A DNA stretch of 64,000 nt from Pigmentiphaga sp. NML080357 (GTDB taxonomy: Bacteria; Pseudomonadota; Gammaproteobacteria; Burkholderiales; Burkholderiaceae_B). The position numbers were made by a program, and so were the translations under genes. The notes beneath the pieces were generated by a model. The model searched no databases and was not told where the DNA came from. It worked only from the letters and a program-made list of their open reading frames with translations. Location: NCBI RefSeq assembly GCF_002188465.1, contig NZ_NINW01000022.1:62001-126000 (forward strand), given 5' to 3'. The first letter of the stretch is position 1, and every line of letters starts with the position of its first letter. Of the stretch, positions 1 through 8,322 are shown in pieces.

Positions 1-391
1 AGCTCGGGTTCTCGTACAGCTGCAGGTCGATGTGGGGGTACCGGCGCTTCAGGGTCAGCAGCAGGTCCGAGCCGATCAGCAGCATGGTGCTGGAGGTCAG
101 CCCCAGGTTGAAGCGGACCGGCGCGGCCTGGTCGGCGCGCCGTACGTCATCCTGAGTCCGTGCGACCAGCTCGAAGATCTGGCGCGACCGTTCCAGCAGC
201 AGGCTGCCGGCCGGCGTCGGATCCACGCCGCGCGAATGCCGCGACAACAGCGGAACGCCCAGGGCCGCCTCGAGCTCGCGCATATGGGTGCCCAGGGCCG
301 GCTGGGCGATGTGCAGCTGTTCCGCGGCGCGGGTGATGTTTCTCGTCTCCACGACCTTGGCGAAGTATTCGAGTCGCTTCAGCGTGATCAT
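1..391 (-). CDS. LysR-family regulator, 3' end cut by window edge
   Basis: About 130 codons are present from an ATG at 391; the rest lies beyond base 1. The N-terminus (MITLKRLEYFAKVVETRNIT) and the following residues to about 60 form the winged HTH typical of LysR proteins, with AAEQLHIAQPAL as the recognition region. A linker helix and the start of the effector-binding domain follow. It has the same orientation as the Bug receptor gene ending at 469 and lies downstream of it, so it is not in the usual divergent arrangement. A hairpin at 432-459 separates the two. The family is certain; the target and effector are unknown. Confidence 0.9.
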   Translation of the reverse strand, partial: MITLKRLEYFAKVVETRNITRAAEQLHIAQPALGTHMRELEAALGVPLLSRHSRGVDPTPAGSLLLERSRQIFELVARTQDDVRRADQAAPVRFNLGLTSSTMLLIGSDLLLTLKRRYPHIDLQLYENPS

Positions 392-431
392 AGGCGGCAG
401 GCATGGGGGATTCCGCCCTATAGTAGGCCGA

Positions 432-459
432 TTCCGCCGCGGCCGGCACCGCGGCGGAA
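432..459. terminator. 11-bp perfect inverted repeat between Bug gene and lysR
   Basis: TTCCGCCGCGG at 432-442 is exactly complementary to CCGCGGCGGAA at 449-459, with a 6-base loop. It lies just past the stop of the receptor gene and upstream of the LysR start. There is no U-run on either side, so it may be a weak terminator, an mRNA-stabilising hairpin or an operator. Confidence 0.4.
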
Positions 460-468
460 GGTGGCGAG

Positions 469-1434
469 CTATTGGGTGCCGGCCAGCCCCGCCCGCTGGA
501 CCATGCCGCCGAACCGGTCGATCTCTCGCCGCATGTAGTCCCCGTACTCGGCCAGGACGCGGCCGTCGGGGACGATGCCCAGGTCGGCCAGTTTGCGCCG
601 CACGTCGGGCTGGGCCACGGCGTGGCGGGCGGCTTCGGCCAGTTTGCGCAGGTGTTCGGGCGGCGTCCCGCGCGGTGCCAGCAGGCCGATGTCGGCGGTG
701 AATACGTAGCCGGGCAGGCCGCTTTCCTCCAGCGTCGGCACGTCGGGCAACTGCGCGACGCGCGCCTTGCTGGTCACGCCCAGCAGCCGCAGGCGGCCCG
801 CCCGCACCAGCCCTTCTATCGAGGGCAGGCCGGCCAGCAGCATGTCGGCCGTCCCCGCCGCGACGGGGGCGGAAGGCTGTTCGCGGAACGGGACATGCAT
901 GATGTCGATGCCGGCCGAGCGGCGGATCTCCTCGAACATGACGTGGTGCAGCGAACCGATGCCTATGGTGCCGTAGGTGAGCTTGCCCGGAGCGGCCTTG
1001 GCCTGTGCCACCATCTCCCGGAACGAGTTGGCCTTCAGCGAGGGGCCGGCCGTCAGGAACAGCTGGGCGGCGCCCAGGAAGGCGATGGGCTCGAAACTGT
1101 CCATGCCCTGGTAGGGCAGCTTCTTGTACAGCGTGGGGTTGATGGTAAGCGGGCTGGAGTCGGCCACCAGCAGGGTGTAGCCATCGGGATTGGCCTTGGC
1201 CACCGATTCCAGGGCGATGATGCTGCCCGCGCCGGTCTTGTTCTCGACGGCGATGGGCTGCCCCAGCGAGGCGGACATGTGCTGGCCCACCAGGCGCGCG
1301 ATGACGTCGGGCACGCCGCCGGTGGGCGCGGCCACCACCATCTTGATCGGACGGCTGGGAAACCCGGCGTCGGCATGGCCAGCGGCGGGAGCCATCGCCA
1401 GCAGCAGGGCGGCGAATAGAGCTGGCTTTTTCAT
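469..1434 (-). CDS. Bug/TctC-family periplasmic solute-binding protein
   Basis: The 321-residue protein has a Sec signal peptide (about residues 1-22, ending near GHADA). The Bug fold signatures follow: FPSRPIKMVVAAPTGG, the GQPIAVENKTGAG strand, the ANPDGYTLL turn and the DIMHVPF segment. Bug proteins bind carboxylated or otherwise polar small molecules in the periplasm, either for a TctAB permease or as orphan receptors. No permease gene is adjacent. It starts 2 bp after the stop of the upstream cysteine hydrolase, so the two are probably co-transcribed and the ligand may be that enzyme's substrate or product. The specific ligand cannot be read from sequence. Confidence 0.9.
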   Translation of the reverse strand: MKKPALFAALLLAMAPAAGHADAGFPSRPIKMVVAAPTGGVPDVIARLVGQHMSASLGQPIAVENKTGAGSIIALESVAKANPDGYTLLVADSSPLTINPTLYKKLPYQGMDSFEPIAFLGAAQLFLTAGPSLKANSFREMVAQAKAAPGKLTYGTIGIGSLHHVMFEEIRRSAGIDIMHVPFREQPSAPVAAGTADMLLAGLPSIEGLVRAGRLRLLGVTSKARVAQLPDVPTLEESGLPGYVFTADIGLLAPRGTPPEHLRKLAEAARHAVAQPDVRRKLADLGIVPDGRVLAEYGDYMRREIDRFGGMVQRAGLAGTQ

Positions 1435-1435
1435 G

Positions 1436-2089
1436 TCAGGCCTCCACCGGTTGCGCGATGCGGGAAAGATGGGCGATGACCTCGTCTAGCGGGACGACGT
1501 CGCCGTACTTCGCATCCATGTCGAGCAGACTCTGGCGATGGGCCGCGCCGGAGCGGTCGCCCACGGCTTCGGGCGCGACGATGGGGCGGAAGCCGCTCTG
1601 CACCGCGTCCACCACCGTCGCCCGCACGCAGCCGCTGGTGGTGCAGCCCGTCACGATGACGGTATCCACGCCTTGCGAGACCAGGCGCGCGGCCAGGTCC
1701 GTGCCGGCGAAGCAGCTCGCGTATTTCTTGGACATGATGGAGTCGCCATCCACCGTGTCCAGGCGCGGATCGAGTCGGACGTTGTCGCTGCCTTCCAGCA
1801 GGCTGGCCATGCCGCCCATCTTGCGCTGCCAGACGCCGGCGTCGGACAGGTCGGCCCGGTAGCCCACCGTGAAGAAATGAATGGGCGCGCCGATCCGGCG
1901 GCATGCGGCGACGAGGCGGTTGGTGGCGAGCACCGCCTGCTTCAGGTCGGCGCCCAGGGGCTGCGCCGGGTCCGTGAAGCCGCGGATCATGTCGACGACG
2001 ATCAGCGCGCAGTGGCGCCCGAAACCGATGCGGCGCCCGAAGCCCTTTTCCTTGAACAAGGGGTCGTCGATCTGCAAGTCCTGGTCCAT
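1436..2089 (-). CDS. isochorismatase-like cysteine hydrolase
   Basis: The start at 2089 is chosen because a strong GGAGGA ribosome site lies just upstream; an in-frame ATG at 2167 would add an atypical 26 residues. The 217-residue product is an isochorismatase-fold hydrolase of the N-carbamoylsarcosine amidase/maleamate amidase type. The likely triad is Asp33 (VVDMIRGF), Lys122 (MSKKYASCF) and Cys154 (TGCTTSGCVRATVVDA). Such enzymes cleave amide or carbamoyl bonds in the cytoplasm. The neighbouring Bug receptor suggests a pathway for an imported amide. Substrate assignment is inference; the family call is firm. Confidence 0.88.
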   Translation of the reverse strand: MDQDLQIDDPLFKEKGFGRRIGFGRHCALIVVDMIRGFTDPAQPLGADLKQAVLATNRLVAACRRIGAPIHFFTVGYRADLSDAGVWQRKMGGMASLLEGSDNVRLDPRLDTVDGDSIMSKKYASCFAGTDLAARLVSQGVDTVIVTGCTTSGCVRATVVDAVQSGFRPIVAPEAVGDRSGAAHRQSLLDMDAKYGDVVPLDEVIAHLSRIAQPVEA

Positions 2090-2218
2090 TTCTCCTCCAT
2101 GGAATGTGAACGGCCACTCGGTGGCTCTGGAGGAGAATTGGACCGCGCGGGAGGCGGCCCTGTCCAAGACGGGTTTCGGCTGGAAGCCATACGTGCGGGG
2201 TATGGCTGGCGCCGGCGG

Positions 2219-4321
2219 CTAGAACTTGTAGGTCGCGCTGGCGATGATGCTGCGGCGCGCGCCGTACCAGCAATCCCCGCGCGACAGGCACGTCGCCACG
2301 TAGGTCTTGTCGGTCAGGTTGTTCAGGTTGAGCGCGTAGCGCCAGTGGTCGGTCTCGTACGAGACCATGGCGTCGAACAGCGTGACCGATGGCGTGGTGG
2401 GGGCCACGCCATCGCGGAACGAGCTCATCCAGCGCACTCCGGCTCCCAGCGCGAAGCCGTTGACGCCACCCAGCGCGAAGCGCCACTTGCCCCAGGCTGC
2501 GGCCTGGTGGCGCGGCATGCCTTCGAGCGACTTGTCCAGGTCGATGTAGTTGTAGTGTGCGATCAGGTCGAAGCTGCGGGTGATCGCGCCGCGATACTCG
2601 AGCTCCAGGCCCTTGGTCTTGGTCGCGCCCACCTGGATGGAATAGAGCGGATTGGCCGGGTCGCCCGCCAACTGGTTCTTTTCCTTGAGCTGGTAGACCG
2701 AGGCGGTGGCCATGCGCCGGCCGTCGGCCGACTGGTGCTTGACGCCCACTTCCCACTGTTCGCCGCGCAGGGGCTTGAAGCGCGCGCCGCTCTTGTCGGT
2801 GCCGGGTACCGGCGTGAAGGATTCGCTGTAGTTGAGGTAGGGCGCCAGGCCGTTGTCGGCCACGTACATCACGCCCAGGCGCTTGGTCGTGGCATTGTCC
2901 TTCTCGTCGGCGCTGCCGGCCAGTCCGGCCGTGGTGCGGTCGTGGCGGATGCCGGCGGCCACGATCCAGTGCCTGCCTATCTTCATCTGGTCCTGCAGGT
3001 ACAGGCCCGCCTGGCGCAGCGTATAGCGCGGCTCGTCGGTCAGCACGGGCGGCGTGTAGTTGCCGTAGACCGGATCGTAGGCGTCGATGGTGCCGCCGTC
3101 GGCGGTGCCGCTGCGGCGGTCGCGGCGGTAGCGGGTCCAGTCGAAGCCCAGCAATACCTGGTGCTGCACGATGCCGGTCTGCAGCTTGCCGGTCAGGTGC
3201 TGGTCCAGGGTGTCGATGCGCACCTTGGTGAAGGCGTCGTCCGCATAGCGGCCGATGCGGCGCTGGTTGATCGGATCGGCGGCCCAGCCGCCGGGTTCGG
3301 TGAACGAATCCGCATAATGCGTCAGGTAATCCACCTTGTTGTTGGCATGGCGCAAGCCCTGGCTGAAGGACCATTGGTCGTTGAAGCGGTGCTCGAACAG
3401 CCAGCCGAACGAGGTGCGGCGCGAATCGTAGCGGTCATGGCCGGGTTCGCCGATGAAGCGGCTGGTGGGGATCCTGCCGTTGGGATTGTCGGTGCGCATG
3501 CCCGACCACGGCATGAACTGCGCGGTCGAGCCGCTTTCATCCTTCTGCCACAGGCCTTGCAGCGTGAGCGACGTGGACGCGCTGGGGCGCCACGTCAGCG
3601 AGGGCATGACCAGGCTGCGGTTGTCCTTCACATAGTCGACCTGGGTGTCGGCATCGCGCTTGAGCGCGACGAGCCGGTACAGCCACTGCCCGTCGGCCGT
3701 CAGCGGCCCGGTCAGGTCCACCTGGGCCTGCTTGCGGCCGCGGTTGCCCAGTTGTATGCCCGCTTCGCCCTGGAACTCGGACTGCGGGCGTTTGCTCACC
3801 ATGTTGATGATGCCGCCGGTGCTGCCCTGGCCATACAGCATGGCGGCGGGACCGCGCAGCACTTCCAGGCGCTCCAGCGTATAGGGCTCGGTGCGGGTGG
3901 TGCTGGTGTAGTAGTCGTAGTGCTGGCGCAGGCCGTCCAGGTACAGGGTGGGTTCGGTGCCGCGTATGCGCACCGAGTCGGCGCGCGAGTCGATGCCGTA
4001 GGCGTCCGATCGCACGCCGGCCGCGTAGCCCAGCGCGTCCTGCAGGTTGGTGGCCCCCTGGTCCGTCAACTGGTCGCGCGTGACCACGGTGACCGACTGC
4101 GGCGTCTCGTGCAGCGGCGTGTCCGTCTTGGTGGCGGTGGCCGAACGCTTGGCGGCGTAGCCGTAGACGGGACCGGTGGCGGTCTCTCGCTCGGGAGTGG
4201 CTTCGACGCGGATTTCCTGCAAGGTGGCCGGTTCGGTGGTCTGCGCGGGCAGGGCGGCGGGGAGCGCGCCCAGCGCGGCGGCCAGGCCCGCGCGGCGCAG
4301 TGGGGTGGAGAAGGGCGGCAT
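2219..4321 (-). CDS. TonB-dependent siderophore receptor
   Basis: This 700-residue outer-membrane receptor has a signal peptide (about residues 1-26), a plug domain and a C-terminal beta barrel. The plug contains TPQSVTVVTRDQL, the GVRSDAYGIDSRADSVRIRG region and RGPAAMLYGQGSTGGIINM. The barrel ends in an aromatic residue (ATYKF), as outer-membrane proteins do. It imports a ferric siderophore using TonB energy. The ATG at 4321 precedes the signal peptide and lies about 40 bp downstream of a near-perfect Fur operator. It stands alone: no siderophore synthesis or periplasmic uptake genes are nearby. Which siderophore is carried is unknown. Confidence 0.95.
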   Translation of the reverse strand: MPPFSTPLRRAGLAAALGALPAALPAQTTEPATLQEIRVEATPERETATGPVYGYAAKRSATATKTDTPLHETPQSVTVVTRDQLTDQGATNLQDALGYAAGVRSDAYGIDSRADSVRIRGTEPTLYLDGLRQHYDYYTSTTRTEPYTLERLEVLRGPAAMLYGQGSTGGIINMVSKRPQSEFQGEAGIQLGNRGRKQAQVDLTGPLTADGQWLYRLVALKRDADTQVDYVKDNRSLVMPSLTWRPSASTSLTLQGLWQKDESGSTAQFMPWSGMRTDNPNGRIPTSRFIGEPGHDRYDSRRTSFGWLFEHRFNDQWSFSQGLRHANNKVDYLTHYADSFTEPGGWAADPINQRRIGRYADDAFTKVRIDTLDQHLTGKLQTGIVQHQVLLGFDWTRYRRDRRSGTADGGTIDAYDPVYGNYTPPVLTDEPRYTLRQAGLYLQDQMKIGRHWIVAAGIRHDRTTAGLAGSADEKDNATTKRLGVMYVADNGLAPYLNYSESFTPVPGTDKSGARFKPLRGEQWEVGVKHQSADGRRMATASVYQLKEKNQLAGDPANPLYSIQVGATKTKGLELEYRGAITRSFDLIAHYNYIDLDKSLEGMPRHQAAAWGKWRFALGGVNGFALGAGVRWMSSFRDGVAPTTPSVTLFDAMVSYETDHWRYALNLNNLTDKTYVATCLSRGDCWYGARRSIIASATYKF

Positions 4322-4361
4322 GGGGTGCGATTTCCGGTATCTATGGGGAATAAATCTTTTA

Positions 4362-4389
4362 ATGATAATTATTATCAATTCTATTTCAA
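4362..4389 (-). promoter_or_regulatory. Fur-box-containing promoter of the TonB receptor gene
   Basis: Positions 4363-4377 read TGATAATTATTATCA, a perfect 7-1-7 Fur inverted repeat. On the minus strand, TTGAAA (4389-4384) and TATCAT (4367-4362) are separated by 16 bp and would serve as -35 and -10. The Fur box covers the -10 and most of the spacer, so iron-loaded Fur should block RNA polymerase. The surrounding 50 bp are strikingly AT-rich for this genome. Confidence 0.85.
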
Positions 4390-4436
4390 TAGTGAATTTG
4401 TAAACGCTGGAGTGGTCGGCACAAGATGCACGGACG

Positions 4437-4461
4437 AAAAAAAGCGGCCTGGAAAGGCCGC
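4437..4461 (-). terminator. Rho-independent terminator of the tup operon
   Basis: On the minus strand GCGGCC, a 6-base loop and GGCCGC (4461-4444) are followed by a run of seven U residues (4443-4437). It lies about 45 bp past the tupA stop and ends the tupBCA transcript before the Fur-controlled promoter. Confidence 0.85.
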
Positions 4462-4506
4462 CCGGGTCAGGCGTGGCAAGGGCCCGGCGCGAGGCCGGGC
4501 CGGCCG

Positions 4507-5331
4507 TCACGGTTTGGCGTTGGGGAAGAACAGCTGCTGGCCGTCGATCTTGTAGCTGGCGATCGTTTGCTGCCCGGCCGGGGAAATGACCCAGTCCACG
4601 AACTTCTGCGCGGCCGCGACCTTGACGTGCGGATGCTTGGCCGGGTTGACGACCATCACGCCATACTGGTTGAAGAGGCGTTCGTCCCCTTCCACGAGGA
4701 TGGCCAGGTTGCCCCGGTTCTTGAAGCTGAGCCAGGTGCCGCGGTCCGACAGCACGTAGGCGCCGGTGGACGAGGCCATGTTCAGCGCCGGTCCCATGCC
4801 GCAGCCGCAGGCCTTGTAGCCGGTGCCCTTCTTGTCGTCCAGGCCGGCTTCCTTCCAGTAGCGCAGCTCGGCCGAGTGCGTGCCGCTCTTGTCGCCGCGG
4901 GAGATGAACTCGGCGTTCGCCGCCGACAGCTTCTTCAGCGCCTGGACGATGTCCTTGCCCTTGACGCCGGCGGGGTCGGCGGCGGGACCGATCAGCACGA
5001 AGTCGTTGTACATGACCGGATAGCGCTTGACGCCGTAGCCCTCGGCGATGAATTTCTCCTCGGCGGCCTGGTCGTGCACGAACAGCACGTCGGCATCCCC
5101 GCGCCGGCCGGTGTCCAGCGCCTGGCCCGTACCCTGCGCGACCACCTTGATGTCGATGCCGCTGGCCTTCTTGAAGGCGGGCAGCAGGTGGGCGAACAGG
5201 CCGGACTGCTCGGTGGACGTGGTCGAGGCCATGACGATGGTTTCGGCGGCCGCGGGCAGGCTGGCCAGGGCGGCGGCCGCAGGCAGCAGGCAGCCCAGGA
5301 CCAGCGGACGCAGGCGGTGGAAGAGCTTCAT
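4507..5331 (-). CDS. tupA: tungstate ABC transporter, periplasmic binding protein
   Basis: The 274-residue product has a Sec signal (about residues 1-29, ending AAAE). The mature start TIVMASTTSTEQSGLF is the TupA oxyanion-binding signature, and DADVLFVHD, FISRGDKSGTHSAE and YVLSDRGTW are further family motifs. It captures tungstate, possibly also molybdate, for TupBC. The start at 5331 has an AGGAG site upstream and overlaps the tupC stop by 4 nt (ATGA), indicating translational coupling. Its position beside a formate dehydrogenase operon suggests that the metal feeds that enzyme. Choice of W over Mo rests on family resemblance. Confidence 0.9.
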   Translation of the reverse strand: MKLFHRLRPLVLGCLLPAAAALASLPAAAETIVMASTTSTEQSGLFAHLLPAFKKASGIDIKVVAQGTGQALDTGRRGDADVLFVHDQAAEEKFIAEGYGVKRYPVMYNDFVLIGPAADPAGVKGKDIVQALKKLSAANAEFISRGDKSGTHSAELRYWKEAGLDDKKGTGYKACGCGMGPALNMASSTGAYVLSDRGTWLSFKNRGNLAILVEGDERLFNQYGVMVVNPAKHPHVKVAAAQKFVDWVISPAGQQTIASYKIDGQQLFFPNAKP

Positions 5332-6116
5332 ATTTTTTCTCCTTTGACGAAAAGACCGGCTTCCTCGGGCAGCGGCCCGTTGAAGAAAGCATGGACGGGA
5401 AGGTCCGCCAGGACGCGGCCCCGCTCCAGATAGACCACCCGGCTTGCCAGGCGCTTGACCTGGCCCAGGTTGTGGCTGCTGAACACCATGGTCATGGTGC
5501 GTCCCGAACGCGGCTGCGCGAATTCCTGCATCAAGGCTTCCACTTCGCGCTTGGCGTGTGGATCGAGATTGGCGGTGGGCTCGTCCAGCAGCAGGGCGTC
5601 CGCGTCCATGGCCCACGCCTGGGCCAGGGCCACCCGCTGTTGCTGTCCGCCGGACAGCGCCTTGGCATTGCGGCCGGCCAGTTCGGCCATGTCGACGCGC
5701 GCCAGCGCGCCCATGGCGGCCTGCCGCGCCCGGCGCCAGCCCATGCCCCGCAGCCACAGCCCCAGCGCGACGTTGTTGCGCACCGAGGTGCGCATCATGT
5801 GCGGCCGCTGGAACACCAGGGCCTGCCGGTTGCGCGGCAGACAGGAAACGGTGCCCGAGGAGGGAGCGAGCAGGCCATGCAGCACGCGCAGCAGCGTGCT
5901 CTTGCCGCTGCCGTTGGTGCCGACCAGCGCGACGCGTTCCCCCGCATGAATGGACAGGTCGACATCGTGCAGCGCGCGCACCGGCCCGTAGTGCAGGTCG
6001 ACGCCGCGCAGCGAGAACAGGACCGGGGCAGGGGCCGGCGCCCGCAGGTCCGGCACGGCCGGGAGCGCGGCATCCGTGTCGACGCCCAGGGGCATGATCG
6101 AGGTCGCGCGCTTCAT
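5328..6116 (-). CDS. tupC: tungstate ABC transporter, ATP-binding protein
   Basis: The 262-residue ABC ATPase has Walker A GTNGSGKST (66-74), signature LSGGQQQR (154-161), Walker B LLLDEPT (175-181) and an H-loop in SSHNLGQV. A Pro/Ala-rich stretch of about 30 residues precedes the ATPase core. It powers TupB from the cytoplasmic face. The stop overlaps the tupA start by 4 nt, and the start overlaps the tupB stop by 4 nt, so all three genes are tightly coupled. Gene order on the minus strand is tupB-tupC-tupA. Confidence 0.9.
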   Translation of the reverse strand: MKRATSIMPLGVDTDAALPAVPDLRAPAPAPVLFSLRGVDLHYGPVRALHDVDLSIHAGERVALVGTNGSGKSTLLRVLHGLLAPSSGTVSCLPRNRQALVFQRPHMMRTSVRNNVALGLWLRGMGWRRARQAAMGALARVDMAELAGRNAKALSGGQQQRVALAQAWAMDADALLLDEPTANLDPHAKREVEALMQEFAQPRSGRTMTMVFSSHNLGQVKRLASRVVYLERGRVLADLPVHAFFNGPLPEEAGLFVKGEKI

Positions 6117-6856
6117 GCGGCCGGGTCCGGCATGCGCAGCCAGGCGGACAGGCCCGCGTCGCGCCGTTCGCGCCAGCGGCGCACCAGCGAGATCAGCGTG
6201 TTCAGCAGCAGGACCACGGCCAGCAGCACCATGCCCAGCGCCACGGCCAGCGGCAGGTCGCCCTTGCTGGTCTCGAGCGCGATGGCCGTCGTCATGACCC
6301 GCGTATAGCCTTCGATGTTGCCGCCGACGACCATCACGGCGCCCACTTCCGAGACGGCGCGGCCGAATGCCGCGATGAGGATGGTCAGCAGCGCGAAGCG
6401 CTCGTCCCAGGTCAGCAGCAGCCCGCGCATGAAAGTGCCCGCGCCCAGCGAACGCAACTGTTCGCCATGGCTGCGGTCGGCATCCTCGACCGCCTGCCGC
6501 GTCAACGCCATGACCACCGGCAGCACCAGGATGGACTGCGCCACCACCATGGCCTGGAACGAGAACATCCAGCCCAGAAAGCCCAGGGGGCCCGACCGCG
6601 ACAGCAGCAGATAGACCAGCAGCCCCACCACGACGGACGGCAGCGCCAGCATGGTATTGAGCAGCGTCAGCACGGCCCCCCGCCCGGGGAACCGCGCCAC
6701 CCCCAGCCATGCTCCCAGCACCAGCCCGGCGGCACAGGCCAGCAGACAGGCGCAGGCGCTGACCGCCAGCGACAGCCGGACGATGTCGAGCAGGACGGGA
6801 TCGAGAGAAGTGATAAGGCGCAGCGCTGTGCCCGCGCTTTCCGCAAGAGTGTTCAT
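6113..6856 (-). CDS. tupB: tungstate ABC transporter, permease
   Basis: The 247-residue inner-membrane permease has about five or six hydrophobic segments. The cytoplasmic loop EVGAVMVVGGNIEGYTRVMTTAI is the EAA-type ATPase contact loop typical of TupB/ModB proteins. The start MNTLAESAG at 6856 was chosen because upstream in-frame codons have repeat-derived, non-coding character. The only ribosome-site candidate is weak (GAAGACGG). It is the first gene of tupBCA. A GC-rich repeat (6932-7187) fills the space between it and the divergent ModE-like regulator. Confidence 0.87.
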   Translation of the reverse strand: MNTLAESAGTALRLITSLDPVLLDIVRLSLAVSACACLLACAAGLVLGAWLGVARFPGRGAVLTLLNTMLALPSVVVGLLVYLLLSRSGPLGFLGWMFSFQAMVVAQSILVLPVVMALTRQAVEDADRSHGEQLRSLGAGTFMRGLLLTWDERFALLTILIAAFGRAVSEVGAVMVVGGNIEGYTRVMTTAIALETSKGDLPLAVALGMVLLAVVLLLNTLISLVRRWRERRDAGLSAWLRMPDPAA

Positions 6857-6931
6857 GCCGTCTTCAAATGTGCCGCCCCAGAGTAACGGAGTGCGACAGC
6901 CGAAGCGATATGAAGCAGCGTGCATAGGTGT

Positions 6932-7187
6932 CCCACCCCCAAGCGGCCTTTGGCCGCTCCCCCTCAAGGGGGCGGCGCTGGCGGACCGGCAAAGCCGGAT
7001 CCGCGGCGCCCTGGATCTAGTACCGTTTTTTTTGGTACGCCACACCGTTGCTACCGCTGGCAGCCAGCGATAGCACCGGAGCCACACCCCAAGATAGCGG
7101 TACTAGACCCAGGATGCGGTGGATCCGGCTCCGCCGGTCCACCCGCATCGCCCCCTGGGGGGCGCGCGAAGCGCGTAGGGGGGGGTC
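6932..7187. repeat. composite palindromic intergenic repeat, full-length copy A
   Basis: A left arm (about 6932-7024) holds hairpins AGCGGCC/GGCCGCT and CCCCCTCAAGGGGG, then a GCGGACCGGCAAAGCCGGATCCGC stem region and CTGGATCTAGTACCG. A right arm (about 7098-7187) runs in inverted order: CGGTACTAGACCCAGG, GGATCCGGCTCCGCCGGTCC, then CCCCCTGGGGGGCGCGC and a G-run. Between the arms is a conserved core near 7046-7072. The same layout recurs at 57834-58078, with part copies elsewhere. No coding sequence was found in it. This element is most of the 346-bp gap between tupB and the regulator. Confidence 0.8.
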
Positions 7188-7190
7188 ATA

Positions 7191-7203
7191 TATACTCCTT
7201 CAG
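7191..7203 (+). promoter_or_regulatory. -10 box placed for a leaderless transcript
   Basis: TATACT at 7191-7196 ends 7 bp before the GTG start of the ModE-like regulator. This places the transcription start at or next to the start codon, and no Shine-Dalgarno sequence lies between. The box directly follows the G-run that closes repeat copy A. The CATATATAC context also resembles AT-rich ModE half-sites, so autoregulation is possible. Confidence 0.45.
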
Positions 7204-8312
7204 TGCATCAAATCGAACTCTCCTACACCTTCGGCGTACCGCGCGCCAACGCCGCCTCCATCCGCAATCCGCTGATGGACCTGCTGCATGCCATACGCGA
7301 GCAGGGTTCGATCTCGGCCGCCGCCAAGGCCCTGGACCTGTCCTATCGTCACGTCTGGGGCGAGCTCAAGCGCTGGGAAAAGAGTCTCGGGCACGCGCTG
7401 GTGGTCTGGGACAAGGGCCAGCCGGCCCGGCTGTCCGAGTTCGGCAACAAGCTGCTATGGGCCGAGCGGCAGGCGCAGGCGCGCCTGGCGCCGCAGATCG
7501 GCGCCTTGTACGCCGACCTGGAGCGCGCCTTCGCGGTGGCGTTCGACGATGCCGCCCACGTGGTGGCCCTGCATGCCAGCCATGACGACGCACTGGCATC
7601 GCTGCGCGAGCACGCCGTGGCCAGCGACAAGCTGCACCTGGACATACGTTTCACCGGCAGCGTCGATGCGATCAAGGCGTTGAACGAGGGCCGGTGCGTG
7701 ATGGCGGGGTTCCATGTCCCCGCCGATTCCCCGCCGGGGTCGTTGGCCGAGCGCACGTACAAGCCGCTGCTGCGGCCCGGGCAGCACAAGATCATCGGCT
7801 TCGCGCGCCGCAGCCAGGGGCTGATGGTGGCGCGGGGCAACCCGCTGGGCATTGTTTCGCTGGCCGATCTCGCGCGGCCCGCTGTGCGCTTCGTGAATCG
7901 TCCGCTGGGCACCGGCACGCGGGTGCTGCTGGATGAACTGCTGGCCAGGCACGACTTGCCTGCGTCGGCCATCCAGGGCTATGCCCACACCGAGCCATCG
8001 CACGCGGCGGTGGCGCATGCGGTGGCCTCGGGCGCCGCGGACGCGGGCCTGGGCATCGAGGTCGCGGCGCGGGCCAGCCGGCTGGATTTCATCCCGCTGG
8101 TGTCCGAGAACTATTTCCTGGTGTGCCTGAAATCCACGCTGGAGCTGCCTTCGACCCAGGCCTTGCTGGGCATCCTGCGCAGCGAGTCCTGGCAGCGCAA
8201 GCTGGCGGCGATGCCGGGGTACCAGCCGCAGCAAAGCGGCGAGGTGTTGACGATGCGGCGCGTGCTGCCCTGGTGGAGTTTCCGCACGCCCAAGGCCGGC
8301 AAGCGCGCCTGA
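7203..8312 (+). CDS. ModE-like HTH regulator with periplasmic-binding-protein-like domain
   Basis: The 369-residue protein has a ModE/LysR-type winged helix at about residues 22-85 (IREQGSISAAAKALDLSYRHVWGEL). A C-terminal domain resembling a molybdate/PBP-type binding domain occupies about residues 105-340, with GTGTRVLLDELL and AVASGAADAGLGIEVAA. Regulators of this build, found beside formate dehydrogenase genes, are thought to sense an oxyanion or cofactor and control fdh genes. It is divergent from tupBCA and convergent with the fdh operon, 10 bp from the fdhD stop. The start is GTG; homologues begin near this point, and the next ATG (MDLL) would trim the HTH. Confidence 0.85.
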   Translation: MHQIELSYTFGVPRANAASIRNPLMDLLHAIREQGSISAAAKALDLSYRHVWGELKRWEKSLGHALVVWDKGQPARLSEFGNKLLWAERQAQARLAPQIGALYADLERAFAVAFDDAAHVVALHASHDDALASLREHAVASDKLHLDIRFTGSVDAIKALNEGRCVMAGFHVPADSPPGSLAERTYKPLLRPGQHKIIGFARRSQGLMVARGNPLGIVSLADLARPAVRFVNRPLGTGTRVLLDELLARHDLPASAIQGYAHTEPSHAAVAHAVASGAADAGLGIEVAARASRLDFIPLVSENYFLVCLKSTLELPSTQALLGILRSESWQRKLAAMPGYQPQQSGEVLTMRRVLPWWSFRTPKAGKRA

Positions 8313-8322
8313 GCCCGCGCGG

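Noticed and set aside
1538-4555. A plus-strand open frame of about 1000 codons opposite the hydrolase and TonB receptor
   Set aside because: It is antisense to two genes with clear family motifs, has the composition expected of a high-GC shadow frame, and shows no domain.
2219-5392. A single minus-strand frame of about 1057 codons that would fuse a TupA-like stretch to the TonB receptor
   Set aside because: The upstream part is out of frame relative to tupA. The receptor has its own ATG, signal peptide and Fur promoter at 4321-4389, and a terminator lies in between.
7046-7080. tRNA-like or small RNA gene in the core of repeat A
   Set aside because: The core can fold but lacks a T-loop, an anticodon arm of the right size and an acceptor stem; it recurs as part of a repeat.
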